From assembly GCA_018609825.1 (NCBI GenBank), contig JAHEOA010000077.1, positions 1 to 6,988 of the forward strand: 6,988 bases of DNA. Direction: 5' to 3'. A program made the position numbers and the translations under genes. The notes under the pieces were generated by a model. The model saw only the letters and a program-made list of their open reading frames with translations, was not told the origin of the DNA and searched no databases. Source of the DNA: Candidatus Bipolaricaulota bacterium. GTDB lineage: Bacteria; Bipolaricaulota; Bipolaricaulia; RBG-16-55-9. Positions 1-6,664 of this stretch are shown here, piece by piece (position 1 is the stretch's first letter; every line of letters begins with the position of its first letter).

Positions 1-649
1 CGGTCGTGAGCGCGTGCGTGACCGCCTCGTAGAGCGAGAGCCCCGCGATCGCCAACGCGACGACCTCGGCGACCGTGAGGCCGAGATAGACGCCCCAGAG
101 CGCCCGCGCCGTCTGGCGCATGTGCGGGAAGAGGCGCTCGACTTCTGGGCCGGGGGCCTCGGCCTCCATAAGCTGCCGGCCGCCGATGCCGAGTCGCGGC
201 AGCACGGCCACCGCCAAGACGATGATCCCCATGCCGCCCAGCCATTGGGACAGCGACCGCCACAGCAGCAGGCCCCGCGACTGGCCCTCGATGTCGGTCA
301 GGACCGTCGCTCCGGTGGTGGTGAAGCCGCTCATGGACTCGAAGAAGGCGTCCACGAATCCCAGCGTCCCGACGGCGACGTACGGCAGGCTGCCGATCAG
401 CGCGAAGGTCAACCAGCTGACGCCGACGACGAAAAACCCTTCGCGGATCGTCAAGTTTCGGCTGCCGTGGGTCACCGAGCGCAAGGCGGTGCCCAGGCCC
501 ACGGTGAAGACGAGGATGCCCAGCCAAGGCAGTGCCGGCTCGGCGTAGTAGAGCGCCACGGCCCCCGGCAAGAGGAACGTCAGGCCGACGCCTTGCAGGA
601 CGATGGAGATGAGGTGCAGCGCCGACCGAAGATCGACGGCGATCCTCAT
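1..649 (-). CDS. trkH: Trk potassium uptake protein TrkH, N-terminal part (cut by left window edge)
   Basis: Membrane subunit of a Trk/Ktr-type K+ uptake system, forming the ion pathway gated by TrkA. I translated the minus strand from the ATG at 649 and obtained 216 residues, open to the window edge with no stop. Visible features are hydrophobic helices at about residues 11-35, 41-56 and 72-94, the conserved REGF (69-72), and the first pore loop SMSGFTTTGATVL (105-117), whose TTTG carries the first selectivity-filter glycine (G113). Next comes QWLGGMGIIVLAVAVLPRLG (135-154), a hallmark of TrkH. The fragment ends in EAVTHALTT, the lead-in to the second pore loop, so about half or more of the protein lies outside. 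The start overlaps the trkA stop by ATGA, which indicates translational coupling in one operon. Family assignment is firm. TrkH versus the close homologue TrkG/KtrB cannot be settled from a fragment, but the neighbouring two-domain TrkA favours TrkH. Confidence 0.93.
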   Translation of the reverse strand, partial: MRIAVDLRSALHLISIVLQGVGLTFLLPGAVALYYAEPALPWLGILVFTVGLGTALRSVTHGSRNLTIREGFFVVGVSWLTFALIGSLPYVAVGTLGFVDAFFESMSGFTTTGATVLTDIEGQSRGLLLWRSLSQWLGGMGIIVLAVAVLPRLGIGGRQLMEAEAPGPEVERLFPHMRQTARALWGVYLGLTVAEVVALAIAGLSLYEAVTHALTT

Positions 650-1956
650 AGGATGTCTTCGACCTCGCTCACGGCCGACTTGCGGCTGAACACGATGACG
701 AGGTCGCCGATGTGGAGCGCGTCATCGCCGCCGGGGATGATGACGCGGTTGCCGCGTACGATGGCGCCGATCGTGGCCCCCGCCGGGAAGTCGGCGTCTT
801 CGAGTTGGGTGCCGACGAGCGGGCTTTCCGGGGAGACCTCCATCTCGAGGATCTCCGCGCGGTTGCCCTCGATGGTGGACAGCCCCGCAATGCGACGACG
901 GGTAAAGCGGATGATCTCCTCGGCGACGACTTTGCGGGCGCTGACCGCCACGTCGACGCCGACCCGTTCAAAGACCTCCGCGTATTCGGGCTCGGCGACG
1001 CCCGCGATCACCTTCGTGACGCCGAGCGTCTTGAGCAGCAACGCCGAGAGGAGGTTGCGCTCGTCCTTGTCCATGACGCTGATCCCGACGTCATACGTCG
1101 CGAAGCGCTCATGTTCCAAGAACGCCAGGTCGGTCGCGTCGCTCTGAAAGACTTGGCAATAGGGGAGCTGCTCGGCGAGCCATCGGCTCCGCTCGGCGCC
1201 GGCTTCCACCAGTTTGGGGCGCAACCCGCGTTGTTGGAGGGTCTGGGCGAGTCGAAAGCCGATGCGGCCGCCACCCAAGATGACGATGTTCTCGGCCATG
1301 GGGCGGCCGCCCGCGCGGCGGTTCAGCTCGCCCAAGGCCTCCGGGATGCCGACGCTGACGACCAGGTCGCCCGGCTCGATGGTGTTCTCGCCCGAGGGGA
1401 TGATCACCTCGCCCTTGCGGATCAGGCTGACGATGCGCAGGCTCGACGGCAGGTCCAGCTCCTCGATGGGGCGGCCGGCCAACGGCGAACTGGGATCCAC
1501 GGCCAGCTCGGCGGTCGTGATCTTGCCCTTGGCGAACGTATGGACGCCCCGAGCGGCGGGGACGCCGATCAGTTGCCCGATGGCTCGTGCCGTGATCAGC
1601 TCGCTGCAGACCATGAAGTCGACGCCGAAGTCGCCGGGCTCCCAGCTCTCGATGTAGTCGGGATCGTGGACGCGGGCGATGGTGAAGGGATTGCCCAAAT
1701 GCTTACTGGCAGCGCAGGCCACCATGTTGACCTCGTCGACGTCGGTGCAGGCGATCGTCAGGTCGGCGCGGTGGACGCCCGCCTCCTTGAGCATCTTGAT
1801 GCTCGCGCCGTTGCCGCGGATCGACATGACGTCGTAGGGATCGATGAGCTCGAGACGAGCCGGCGAGCGCTCCACCACGACGACGTCGTGGTCGCTCTGG
1901 AGTTCGTGGGCAATGCTTCGGCCGACCTGACCGGCCCCGATGATGACGACGCGCAT
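646..1956 (-). CDS. trkA: Trk system potassium transporter TrkA (NAD-binding regulatory subunit)
   Basis: Cytosolic regulatory subunit that binds the TrkH channel dimer and controls K+ flux in response to nucleotides. The 436-residue protein has the duplicated layout and usual length of full TrkA: RCK/TrkA-N (1 to about 125), TrkA-C (about 140-210), a second TrkA-N (about 222-345) and a second TrkA-C (about 360-436). Rossmann glycine motifs are GAGQVG (7-12) and GGGRIG (228-233), with acidic residues E29 and E251 at the ends of the second strands, as expected for NAD(H) binding. RGNG (47-50) and SDATD (272-276) fill the next conserved loops. Each TrkA-C ends in the typical I(E/H)xGDLVV/I pattern (193-200 and 415-422). 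The start at 1956 has a GAGGGGGAG Shine-Dalgarno 5 nt upstream and a strong promoter just beyond. The gene overlaps trkH by 4 bp, forming a trkA-trkH operon. Confidence 0.96.
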   Translation of the reverse strand: MRVVIIGAGQVGRSIAHELQSDHDVVVVERSPARLELIDPYDVMSIRGNGASIKMLKEAGVHRADLTIACTDVDEVNMVACAASKHLGNPFTIARVHDPDYIESWEPGDFGVDFMVCSELITARAIGQLIGVPAARGVHTFAKGKITTAELAVDPSSPLAGRPIEELDLPSSLRIVSLIRKGEVIIPSGENTIEPGDLVVSVGIPEALGELNRRAGGRPMAENIVILGGGRIGFRLAQTLQQRGLRPKLVEAGAERSRWLAEQLPYCQVFQSDATDLAFLEHERFATYDVGISVMDKDERNLLSALLLKTLGVTKVIAGVAEPEYAEVFERVGVDVAVSARKVVAEEIIRFTRRRIAGLSTIEGNRAEILEMEVSPESPLVGTQLEDADFPAGATIGAIVRGNRVIIPGGDDALHIGDLVIVFSRKSAVSEVEDIL

Positions 1957-1961
1957 GGCGG

Positions 1962-1970
1962 CTCCCCCTC
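1962..1970 (-). promoter_or_regulatory. Ribosome binding site of trkA
   Basis: On the minus strand this reads GAGGGGGAG, complementary to the 16S rRNA tail, with a 5-nt gap to the ATG at 1956. It supports that start codon and fits inside the short leader predicted from the promoter upstream. Confidence 0.7.
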
Positions 1971-1980
1971 GAGAGGACCG

Positions 1981-2009
1981 ATTGTACGTTGCCCGCTGAG
2001 AAGCGTCAA
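1981..2009 (-). promoter_or_regulatory. Sigma-70-type promoter of trkA-trkH
   Basis: On the minus strand a -35 box TTGACG (2004-2009) and a -10 box TACAAT (1981-1986) are separated by exactly 17 nt. Each box differs from the consensus at one base. Transcription should begin near 1974-1975, giving a leader of about 18 nt that contains the Shine-Dalgarno of trkA. It sits in the gap between divergent genes, in the right orientation for trkA. Start-site mapping has not been seen, so the call rests on the motif match and its placement. Confidence 0.75.
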
Positions 2010-2020
2010 TGACCCGCCCG

Positions 2021-2050
2021 TTGCGACGTCCACGCCGATTGGGCTACCCT
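2021..2050 (+). promoter_or_regulatory. Candidate promoter of the pyrF-cdd-pdp operon
   Basis: A possible -35 TTGCGA (2021-2026) and -10 TACCCT (2045-2050) are spaced by 18 nt. The -35 matches the consensus at 4 of 6 bases and the -10 only at the key TA and final T. Transcription would begin at about 2057-2060, on or a few bases before the pyrF ATG at 2060, implying a leaderless or nearly leaderless mRNA. No other promoter-like pair stands out in this short gap. This is weaker evidence than for the divergent trkA promoter. Confidence 0.35.
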
Positions 2051-2059
2051 CACGCTGCC

Positions 2060-2890
2060 ATGCGCTTTGCCGCCAAGCTCCACGAGGCCGCTTGCCGCAA
2101 CGACAGTTGGCTCTGCGTCGGGCTCGATCCCGATCCGGCGCGCCTGCCCTCTCACCTCCAGAACAGTGCGGACGACGAGCCCACCGTGGTCGAGTTCCTC
2201 CGTTCGATTATCGACGCGACCCGCGATCTCGTCTGCGCCTACAAGCCGAACAGCGCGTTCTACGAGGCGCTCGGTCCGCGGGGCCTGGAACTGCTCCAAT
2301 CCGTCTGCGAGGCCGTTCCGGAGGATATCCCCGTCATTCTGGATGCCAAGCGCGGCGACGTCGGCCACACGGCCGCCAAGGACGCCGCGTTCGCGTTCGA
2401 GCAGACGGGCGCCGACGCCGTGACGCTGAGCCCGTATCTCGGCTCGGATTCGCTGCGTCCCTTCCTCGAATACGGTGATCGGGGAGTATTCCTGCTCTGC
2501 CGCACGTCCAACCCGAGTTCGGGAGACCTCCAGGATCTCGAGTGTGATGGAAAACCGCTCTATCTGCGCGTGGCCGAATGGGCCCGCGGGCGGCAAGCCA
2601 CGAGCGAGGCAACGATCGGATTGGTCGCGGGGGCGACGTATCCCAAGGAACTTCGCCTCATCCGCGACGTCGTCGGCGAGGACATGGCTCTGCTCGTGCC
2701 CGGCGTCGGTGCGCAGTCGGGCGAACTGGAGACGGCGGTTCGCGCGGCCGCCAATGATGAGGGGGCCAACGCGATCGTCAACGCCTCGCGCGGCGTGCTC
2801 TACGTCTCCGACGGCCCGGACTTCGCGGACGCCGCTCGACAGGCGGCGATGGAGCTCAGAGACGGGATTCACCGAGGAGGACGACCATGA
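2060..2890 (+). CDS. pyrF: Orotidine 5'-phosphate decarboxylase (class 2 PyrF)
   Basis: Catalyses the last step of de novo UMP synthesis, OMP to UMP plus CO2, in the cytosol. The 276-residue product matches the longer class-2 form (about 270 residues) rather than the roughly 230-residue E. coli type. Visible motifs are CVGLDPDP (19-26) at the first strand, YKPNSAF (61-67) with K62, the catalytic DAKRGDVG (95-102) with the D-K-D charged triad D95, K97 and D100, LSPYLG (123-128), VPGVGAQ (213-219) and the phosphate-binding NASRG (241-245). The ATG at 2060 was chosen because the family begins with a short FAxKLxxA helix. An in-frame ATG at 2009 would add 17 Arg/Pro-rich residues and start inside the -35 box of the trkA promoter. 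No clear Shine-Dalgarno precedes 2060. The gene is first in an operon and overlaps cdd by ATGA. Confidence 0.95.
   Translation: MRFAAKLHEAACRNDSWLCVGLDPDPARLPSHLQNSADDEPTVVEFLRSIIDATRDLVCAYKPNSAFYEALGPRGLELLQSVCEAVPEDIPVILDAKRGDVGHTAAKDAAFAFEQTGADAVTLSPYLGSDSLRPFLEYGDRGVFLLCRTSNPSSGDLQDLECDGKPLYLRVAEWARGRQATSEATIGLVAGATYPKELRLIRDVVGEDMALLVPGVGAQSGELETAVRAAANDEGANAIVNASRGVLYVSDGPDFADAARQAAMELRDGIHRGGRP
2874..2880 (+). promoter_or_regulatory. Ribosome binding site of cdd
   Basis: GAGGAGG lies 6 nt before the ATG at 2887, inside the last codons of pyrF. It fixes the cdd start and shows that cdd can load its own ribosomes in addition to coupling through the ATGA overlap. Confidence 0.75.
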
Positions 2891-3282
2891 CCGACGTGTC
2901 GGATCGGGAGCTGCTCAATCGTGCGTTGCAGGCTCGGCAACGGAGTTACGCGCCCTACTCGCAGTACGCCGTCGGCGCGGCGCTGTTGACCGATGCCGGC
3001 GCTGTCTACGAGGGCGCCAACGTCGAGAACGCGTCCTACGGCCTGAGCATCTGCGCCGAGCGCGTCGCGATGTTCAAGGCCATCTATGCGGGCGAACGGT
3101 CGTTTGCGACGATCGCCATTGCGGGCGCAGAAGGCGTGCTCTGCTCGCCGTGCGGGGCGTGCCGTCAGGTGCTCTTCGAGTTCGCGCCCGAGTTGGACGT
3201 GGTCATGGGCACGGGCGCAGCGTCGTTCGAGGCGTCCACGCTGAAGGAGCTGTTGCCGAGAGGATTCGGGTTTTCCCAATGA
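2887..3282 (+). CDS. cdd: Cytidine deaminase
   Basis: Zinc enzyme of pyrimidine salvage that hydrolyses cytidine and deoxycytidine to uridine and deoxyuridine plus ammonia. Its 131 residues match the short homotetrameric form found in Bacillus. The zinc site is visible: C56 in CAERVA (56-61) and C89 plus C92 in PCGACRQ (88-94), with E58 as the proton-shuttling residue. ANVENASYG (44-52) carries the Asn and Glu that hold the ribose, and YAPYSQYAVGAAL (21-33) is the usual N-terminal substrate loop, with Tyr where many members have Phe. The start has a good Shine-Dalgarno. The gene overlaps both neighbours by 4 bp (ATGA at 2887-2890 and 3279-3282), so it is tightly locked into the operon. Its product uridine is the substrate of the phosphorylase encoded next. 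Confidence 0.97.
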   Translation: MTDVSDRELLNRALQARQRSYAPYSQYAVGAALLTDAGAVYEGANVENASYGLSICAERVAMFKAIYAGERSFATIAIAGAEGVLCSPCGACRQVLFEFAPELDVVMGTGAASFEASTLKELLPRGFGFSQ

Positions 3283-4583
3283 GAGCGCTCGATCTGATCC
3301 AGAAGAAGCGGAACGGGGACGAGTTGACCGAGGGTGAGGTTCGCTTTCTGATCGGGCGCTACAGCGCCGGCGAGATCCCAGATTACCAGATGTCGGCGTT
3401 CGCCATGGCCGTCTATTTCCAAAGCATGACCGAGGCCGAGACGCTCCATCTGACTCGTGCCATGGCCGAATCGGGCGAGACCGTCGACTTCCCCAATGTT
3501 GAAGGATTCATCGGCGACAAGCACAGCACCGGCGGCGTCGGGGACAAGATCTCGCTCGTTCTGCTCCCCTTGGTCGCGGCGGCCGGATTGCACATGGGGA
3601 AGCTCTCGGGCCGCGGTCTCGGCCATACGGGCGGCACCATCGACAAACTGGAGTCGATCCCCGGCTTCGAGACCGACATGTCGATCGATCGCTTCCAACG
3701 CCTCGCTCGCGAGAACCGCCTCGTGATTGCCAACAGCAGTGCTGAACTGGCCCCCGCCGATCACAAGCTCTACGCGCTGCGCGACGTGACAGCGACCGTC
3801 GAGTCGATCCCCCTGATCGTGGGCAGCATTCTCAGCAAGAAGCTGGCCATCGGCTCCCACGGGATGGTCTTCGACGTCAAGACGGGCGCGGGCGCGATAT
3901 TGCCCGATTATGAGCGCATGAAGGAGCTCGCCCGGTTGCTCATCAACACGGCGCAGGGCGCGGGCCGCCAGGCGGCGGCGCTGTTGACCGACATGTCCCA
4001 GCCGTTGGGCAACACGGTCGGCAATGCGCTGGAACTGCGCGAGGCGGTCGAGACGCTCCATGGCGACGGCCCGTCGGACGTGGAAGCGTTGTCGTTGGCA
4101 CTCGGCGCCGAGCTGCTCGTCATGGCCGACGAGGCCGAGGCCCCTGACGACGGGGTCGAACGCTTGCGGGGCCACATCGACGACGGATCGGCCTATGAGC
4201 GGTTCCTGGCCATGGCCCGCGCGCAGGGCGGGGACGTGAGCGTTATTGAGGACGTCAGCCAGCTTCCCCAGGCGGCCGATCAAGTGGCCGTCGAGGCCCC
4301 GACGGCGGGCTTTGTTCACGCGCTGGACGCCCGCGCAGTGGGCGAGGCGGCCAATCTCCTGGGCGCCGGTCGGAGTGACAAGGGCGAGTCGATCGACCAC
4401 GCCGTCGGCGTTGAGCTGGCTGCCAAGGTCGGCGACGCGGTTGGTCGAGCCCAGCCTATTGCGTACCTTCACGTCAATGATCCGTCCAACCTGTCCGATG
4501 CCCGGGAGCGACTGACGTCGGCGATCGAGATCGGAGATGGTCCGATCGAGGTGCCGTCGTTGGTGCACGAGCGGGTCCTTTAG
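3279..4583 (+). CDS. pdp: Pyrimidine-nucleoside phosphorylase
   Basis: Splits uridine, deoxyuridine and thymidine with phosphate into the free base and (deoxy)ribose-1-phosphate. The 434-residue length fits the family. The glycosyltransferase signature is complete: SGRGLGHTGGTIDKLE (110-125). The phosphate loop DKHSTGGVGDK (80-90) and LYALRDVTATVESIPLI (164-180) are present. R168, S183 and K187 fall where base-binding residues are reported for the Geobacillus enzyme. K108, just before the signature, is the residue I recall as typical of uridine-accepting Pdp, where E. coli thymidine phosphorylase DeoA has Met; this favours Pdp over DeoA. The domains follow family order: alpha N-terminal (about 1-65), alpha/beta core, and PYNP C-terminal (about 345-420). 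The ATG overlaps the cdd stop, and only a distant GAGAGGA (3258-3264) precedes it, so translation is probably coupled. Confidence 0.94.
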   Translation: MRALDLIQKKRNGDELTEGEVRFLIGRYSAGEIPDYQMSAFAMAVYFQSMTEAETLHLTRAMAESGETVDFPNVEGFIGDKHSTGGVGDKISLVLLPLVAAAGLHMGKLSGRGLGHTGGTIDKLESIPGFETDMSIDRFQRLARENRLVIANSSAELAPADHKLYALRDVTATVESIPLIVGSILSKKLAIGSHGMVFDVKTGAGAILPDYERMKELARLLINTAQGAGRQAAALLTDMSQPLGNTVGNALELREAVETLHGDGPSDVEALSLALGAELLVMADEAEAPDDGVERLRGHIDDGSAYERFLAMARAQGGDVSVIEDVSQLPQAADQVAVEAPTAGFVHALDARAVGEAANLLGAGRSDKGESIDHAVGVELAAKVGDAVGRAQPIAYLHVNDPSNLSDARERLTSAIEIGDGPIEVPSLVHERVL

Positions 4584-4665
4584 GGCCTCGATTTGAGCCC
4601 GTGTGAGCCTCGTGACTCAAGTCCGCTCCAGCGGGTTGATGCGCGAACGTCAGTTTCCCTGCGGG
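4584..4665. other. Gap between convergent operons, no clear terminator
   Basis: These 82 nt separate the stop of pdp from the stop of the oppositely oriented permease gene. The best hairpin is a small CCGC-TCCA-GCGG stem-loop (4623-4634), extendable by two wobble pairs and one A-T pair, with no T-run on either side. It is therefore not a convincing intrinsic terminator for either strand. No ORF, repeat or RNA gene was seen. Transcripts from both sides may end by a factor-dependent route or overlap at their 3' ends. Confidence 0.5.
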
Positions 4666-5574
4666 CTACTCGCGTCGATAGGGTTGACCGAGCTTGCTCG
4701 GGAAGCGGGCGCGGCCAATCGCCCCGGCCACGACCAGGAGGGTGACGACATACGGCAGCGTGTTGATCAGCTGCGACGGCACGACCCGCTTGATCTCCGA
4801 GGAGCTGGAGACCCAGACGGAGAGACTGTCGAAGAAGCCGAAGATCAGCCCGCCCACGAGTGCCAATAGGGGGTTCAGCTTGCTGAACACGACGGTGGCG
4901 AGCGCGATGAAGCCGCGCCCCGCCGCCAGCTCGTTGACCAGCACCCCGAACCAGTCTAGCGCCATGAACGCCCCGCCCAAGCCTGCCAAGGCCGAGCCGA
5001 GCGTCGTCGCCCAGAAGCGCGTGGCCTCCACGTTGACGCCGGCGACGTCCGCCGCCCGCGGGTGCTCCCCGACGATGCTGATCCGGACGCCGAGCTTGGT
5101 CCGGTTGATGACGTAGTAGGCGACGATCGCGAGCAGGATCGTCAGGATGGTCAGATAGCTGATGCCGCCATAGGGCGTCGGAATGGCGGCCATTCGAGCG
5201 GCCTCGGGGACGACGTGCTGACCCGGCACGTTCCAGATGGCGATGAGGCCGTAGGAGATCAGTCCGGCTCCCAGGAGATTGATCCCGACGCCGCTGATGA
5301 TGTGATCGCCGCGCAGGTAGACGCAGACCAGCCCGTGCAGCATGCCGAGCGCGACCCCGACGCCGACTCCGGCCAGAAGGCCGACCCAGGGGGAACTGGC
5401 CGTCTCCGCGACGAAGACGCTGATGAGCGCGCTGGAGAGCAGAATGCCTTCCAGGCCGATGTTGATGACGCCGGCCCGCTCGCCGAAGATCTCGCCGATG
5501 GCCGCCAGCGCGATCGGCACCATGGCGCTGAGGGAGATGATCAGTATCTGCAGGATGTCGCCGGTGCCCAGCAT
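4666..5574 (-). CDS. ABC transporter permease, nucleoside importer NupQ-like
   Basis: Inner-membrane permease of the BPD_transp_2 family, the second of two permeases in Bmp/Nup-type nucleoside ABC importers. The 302 residues are strongly hydrophobic, with helices at about 7-29, 42-56, 62-86, 94-114, 138-155, 190-206, 220-248 and 268-287. The family marks are GEIFGERAGVINIGLEG (27-43), the cytoplasmic coupling loop GEHPRAADVAGV (169-180), AGRGFIALA (218-226) and the basic C-terminal tail LGQPYRRE (295-302), which resembles the ending of NupQ and YufQ proteins. The ATG lies 1 nt beyond the stop of the upstream permease and has a GAGGAGGAGA Shine-Dalgarno. The operon context and the adjacent salvage enzymes point to nucleosides as cargo; which ones cannot be read from a permease. 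Simple-sugar permeases of the same superfamily are the main alternative. Confidence 0.88.
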   Translation of the reverse strand: MLGTGDILQILIISLSAMVPIALAAIGEIFGERAGVINIGLEGILLSSALISVFVAETASSPWVGLLAGVGVGVALGMLHGLVCVYLRGDHIISGVGINLLGAGLISYGLIAIWNVPGQHVVPEAARMAAIPTPYGGISYLTILTILLAIVAYYVINRTKLGVRISIVGEHPRAADVAGVNVEATRFWATTLGSALAGLGGAFMALDWFGVLVNELAAGRGFIALATVVFSKLNPLLALVGGLIFGFFDSLSVWVSSSSEIKRVVPSQLINTLPYVVTLLVVAGAIGRARFPSKLGQPYRRE

Positions 5575-5575
5575 C

Positions 5576-6664
5576 TCAGGCCGTCTCCTCCTCGGCGCTC
5601 GAGCGCCCGCGGATTAGGCCGCGCAGGATACGCAACAGTTCCGGTGCCGCCAGGACCACGATGATCACGCCCTGGATCACCATGATCATCTCCTGGGGCA
5701 CGTCCGAGGCGATGTCCATGCTCAGGCCGCCGACGTTGAGCGCGGCGAAGAACAGCGCGGCGAAGATCACGCCTATCGGGTGATTGCGCCCGATCAGCGC
5801 CACGCCGATGCCGTCGAACCCCAGGTTGGCCACGGTCGACATGTCGGTGGTGAGGGCGTAGCCGGGTGGGCTGCCGATGATCATGAGCGAGCCGGCCAAT
5901 CCGGCCGTCATGCCGCCGAGCCAGAACGTGGCGTTGACCGTCTTGGCCTGGCTCATGCCGGCGTAGCGGGCGGCAATGGGGTTGAAGCCGACGACGCGGA
6001 GTCGGTAGCCGAACGTCGTCCGCGAGAGCAGATAATAGATGACCACGGCGACGATCACCGGAACGATGAACGCGGCGGTCAAGCTCGTCCCCGGCATGAG
6101 GGCCGGGAACCGGGCCGACTCCGCGGCCTTGATCGACTGATACGCCCGGTCCGGGTTGGCCAGAAAGTGGGTTACGACATACATCCCGACGAACAGCGCG
6201 ATGCGGTTGAGCATGATCGTGGAGATGACCTCGTGGACGCCGCGAATGACCTTCAGAAGCGAGACGGGCAGCGCCCAGAGCGCACCGGCCGCCATGCCGA
6301 AGGCCATAGCGACCAGATGATGGATGCCCGGCGGCAACACGAAGAGGCTGGCCGCCGCGGTCGCCACGGCCCCCGCGTAGACCTGGCCCTCGGCCCCGAT
6401 GTTGAACACGCCCCCGCGGATGCCGATGGCGAAGGTCAGCCCCGTCAGCACGAGCGGCACCGCGGCGCCGAGCGTGTCGTAGAGGCCCCATTCGTTGCCG
6501 AATTGGCCGTCGAAGAGGCCGCCGAAGACGCCCTCGTACAGCGCGCCGTAGCTGGCGATCGGGTCGTAGCCCCAGATGAGCATCGCCAGCGCGCCGCCCA
6601 GCAGGCCGACCAGCGCGGCAAACAGCGACAGCCCGACCGGGGCCAACATGCGGACGAGCCTCAT
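5576..6664 (-). CDS. ABC transporter permease, nucleoside importer NupP-like
   Basis: First and longer membrane permease of the same importer (362 residues, usual for NupP/YufP). An N-terminal helix (about 8-31) is followed by an external loop with FGNEWGLYDTLGAAVP (55-70). The BPD_transp_2 core then has GIRGGVFNIGAEGQ (81-94), VHEVISTIMLN (143-153), the coupling loop GFNPIAARYAGMS (226-238), and GFDGIGVALIGRNHPIGV (282-299). This last motif is characteristic of the nucleoside/Bmp branch. About 8-10 membrane helices are apparent. The charged tail RGRSSAEEETA is cytoplasmic by inference. The ATG at 6664 overlaps the stop of the ATPase gene by ATGA, and the stop lies 1 nt before the next permease. 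The three genes are thus one transcription unit, and the two permeases should pair to form the channel. Confidence 0.88.
   Translation of the reverse strand: MRLVRMLAPVGLSLFAALVGLLGGALAMLIWGYDPIASYGALYEGVFGGLFDGQFGNEWGLYDTLGAAVPLVLTGLTFAIGIRGGVFNIGAEGQVYAGAVATAAASLFVLPPGIHHLVAMAFGMAAGALWALPVSLLKVIRGVHEVISTIMLNRIALFVGMYVVTHFLANPDRAYQSIKAAESARFPALMPGTSLTAAFIVPVIVAVVIYYLLSRTTFGYRLRVVGFNPIAARYAGMSQAKTVNATFWLGGMTAGLAGSLMIIGSPPGYALTTDMSTVANLGFDGIGVALIGRNHPIGVIFAALFFAALNVGGLSMDIASDVPQEMIMVIQGVIIVVLAAPELLRILRGLIRGRSSAEEETA
5584..5593 (-). promoter_or_regulatory. Ribosome binding site of the NupQ-like permease gene
   Basis: On the minus strand this purine-rich stretch reads GAGGAGGAGA and ends 9 nt before the ATG at 5574. 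It lies within the last codons of the preceding permease and overlaps the codons for its Glu-rich tail. Confidence 0.6.

Noticed and set aside
14..1147. Plus-strand open frame of 377 codons opposite trkH and trkA
   Set aside because: Its product is Gln/Arg/Asp-rich without motifs. The opposite strand reads clearly as the trkH pore-loop region and trkA.
1880..1889. Perfect 10-bp palindrome ACGACGTCGT as an operator
   Set aside because: It lies inside trkA where repeated Val codons (GTC, GTG) encode the conserved hydrophobic strand VVVV, so it is explained by coding.
712..2478. Long plus-strand open frame (588 codons) opposite trkA and running into pyrF
   Set aside because: It is a mirror of trkA caused by high GC codon use. 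The product is low-complexity and rich in Asp, Ala and Arg, with no domain motif, while the minus-strand trkA has full family motifs and a good promoter.
2475..3278. Possible N-terminal extension of pdp by 268 codons
   Set aside because: The frame is open, but the extra residues are Arg/Ser/Pro-rich, overlap pyrF and cdd in another frame, and have no family similarity. The protein from 3279 already has the normal Pdp length.
3165..4568. Minus-strand open frame of 467 codons opposite pdp
   Set aside because: It is a shadow frame with a motif-free, Arg/Gly/Asp-rich product. pdp on the plus strand has the complete catalytic signature.
4619..4637. Hairpin in the gap after pdp as an intrinsic terminator
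   Set aside because: The stem is short, depends on wobble pairs and lacks a following T-run.
5541..6491. Minus-strand open frame of 316 codons overlapping the NupP-like gene in another frame
   Set aside because: The product is Arg/Gly/His-rich and has no membrane segments, while the 5576-6664 frame shows typical permease motifs.
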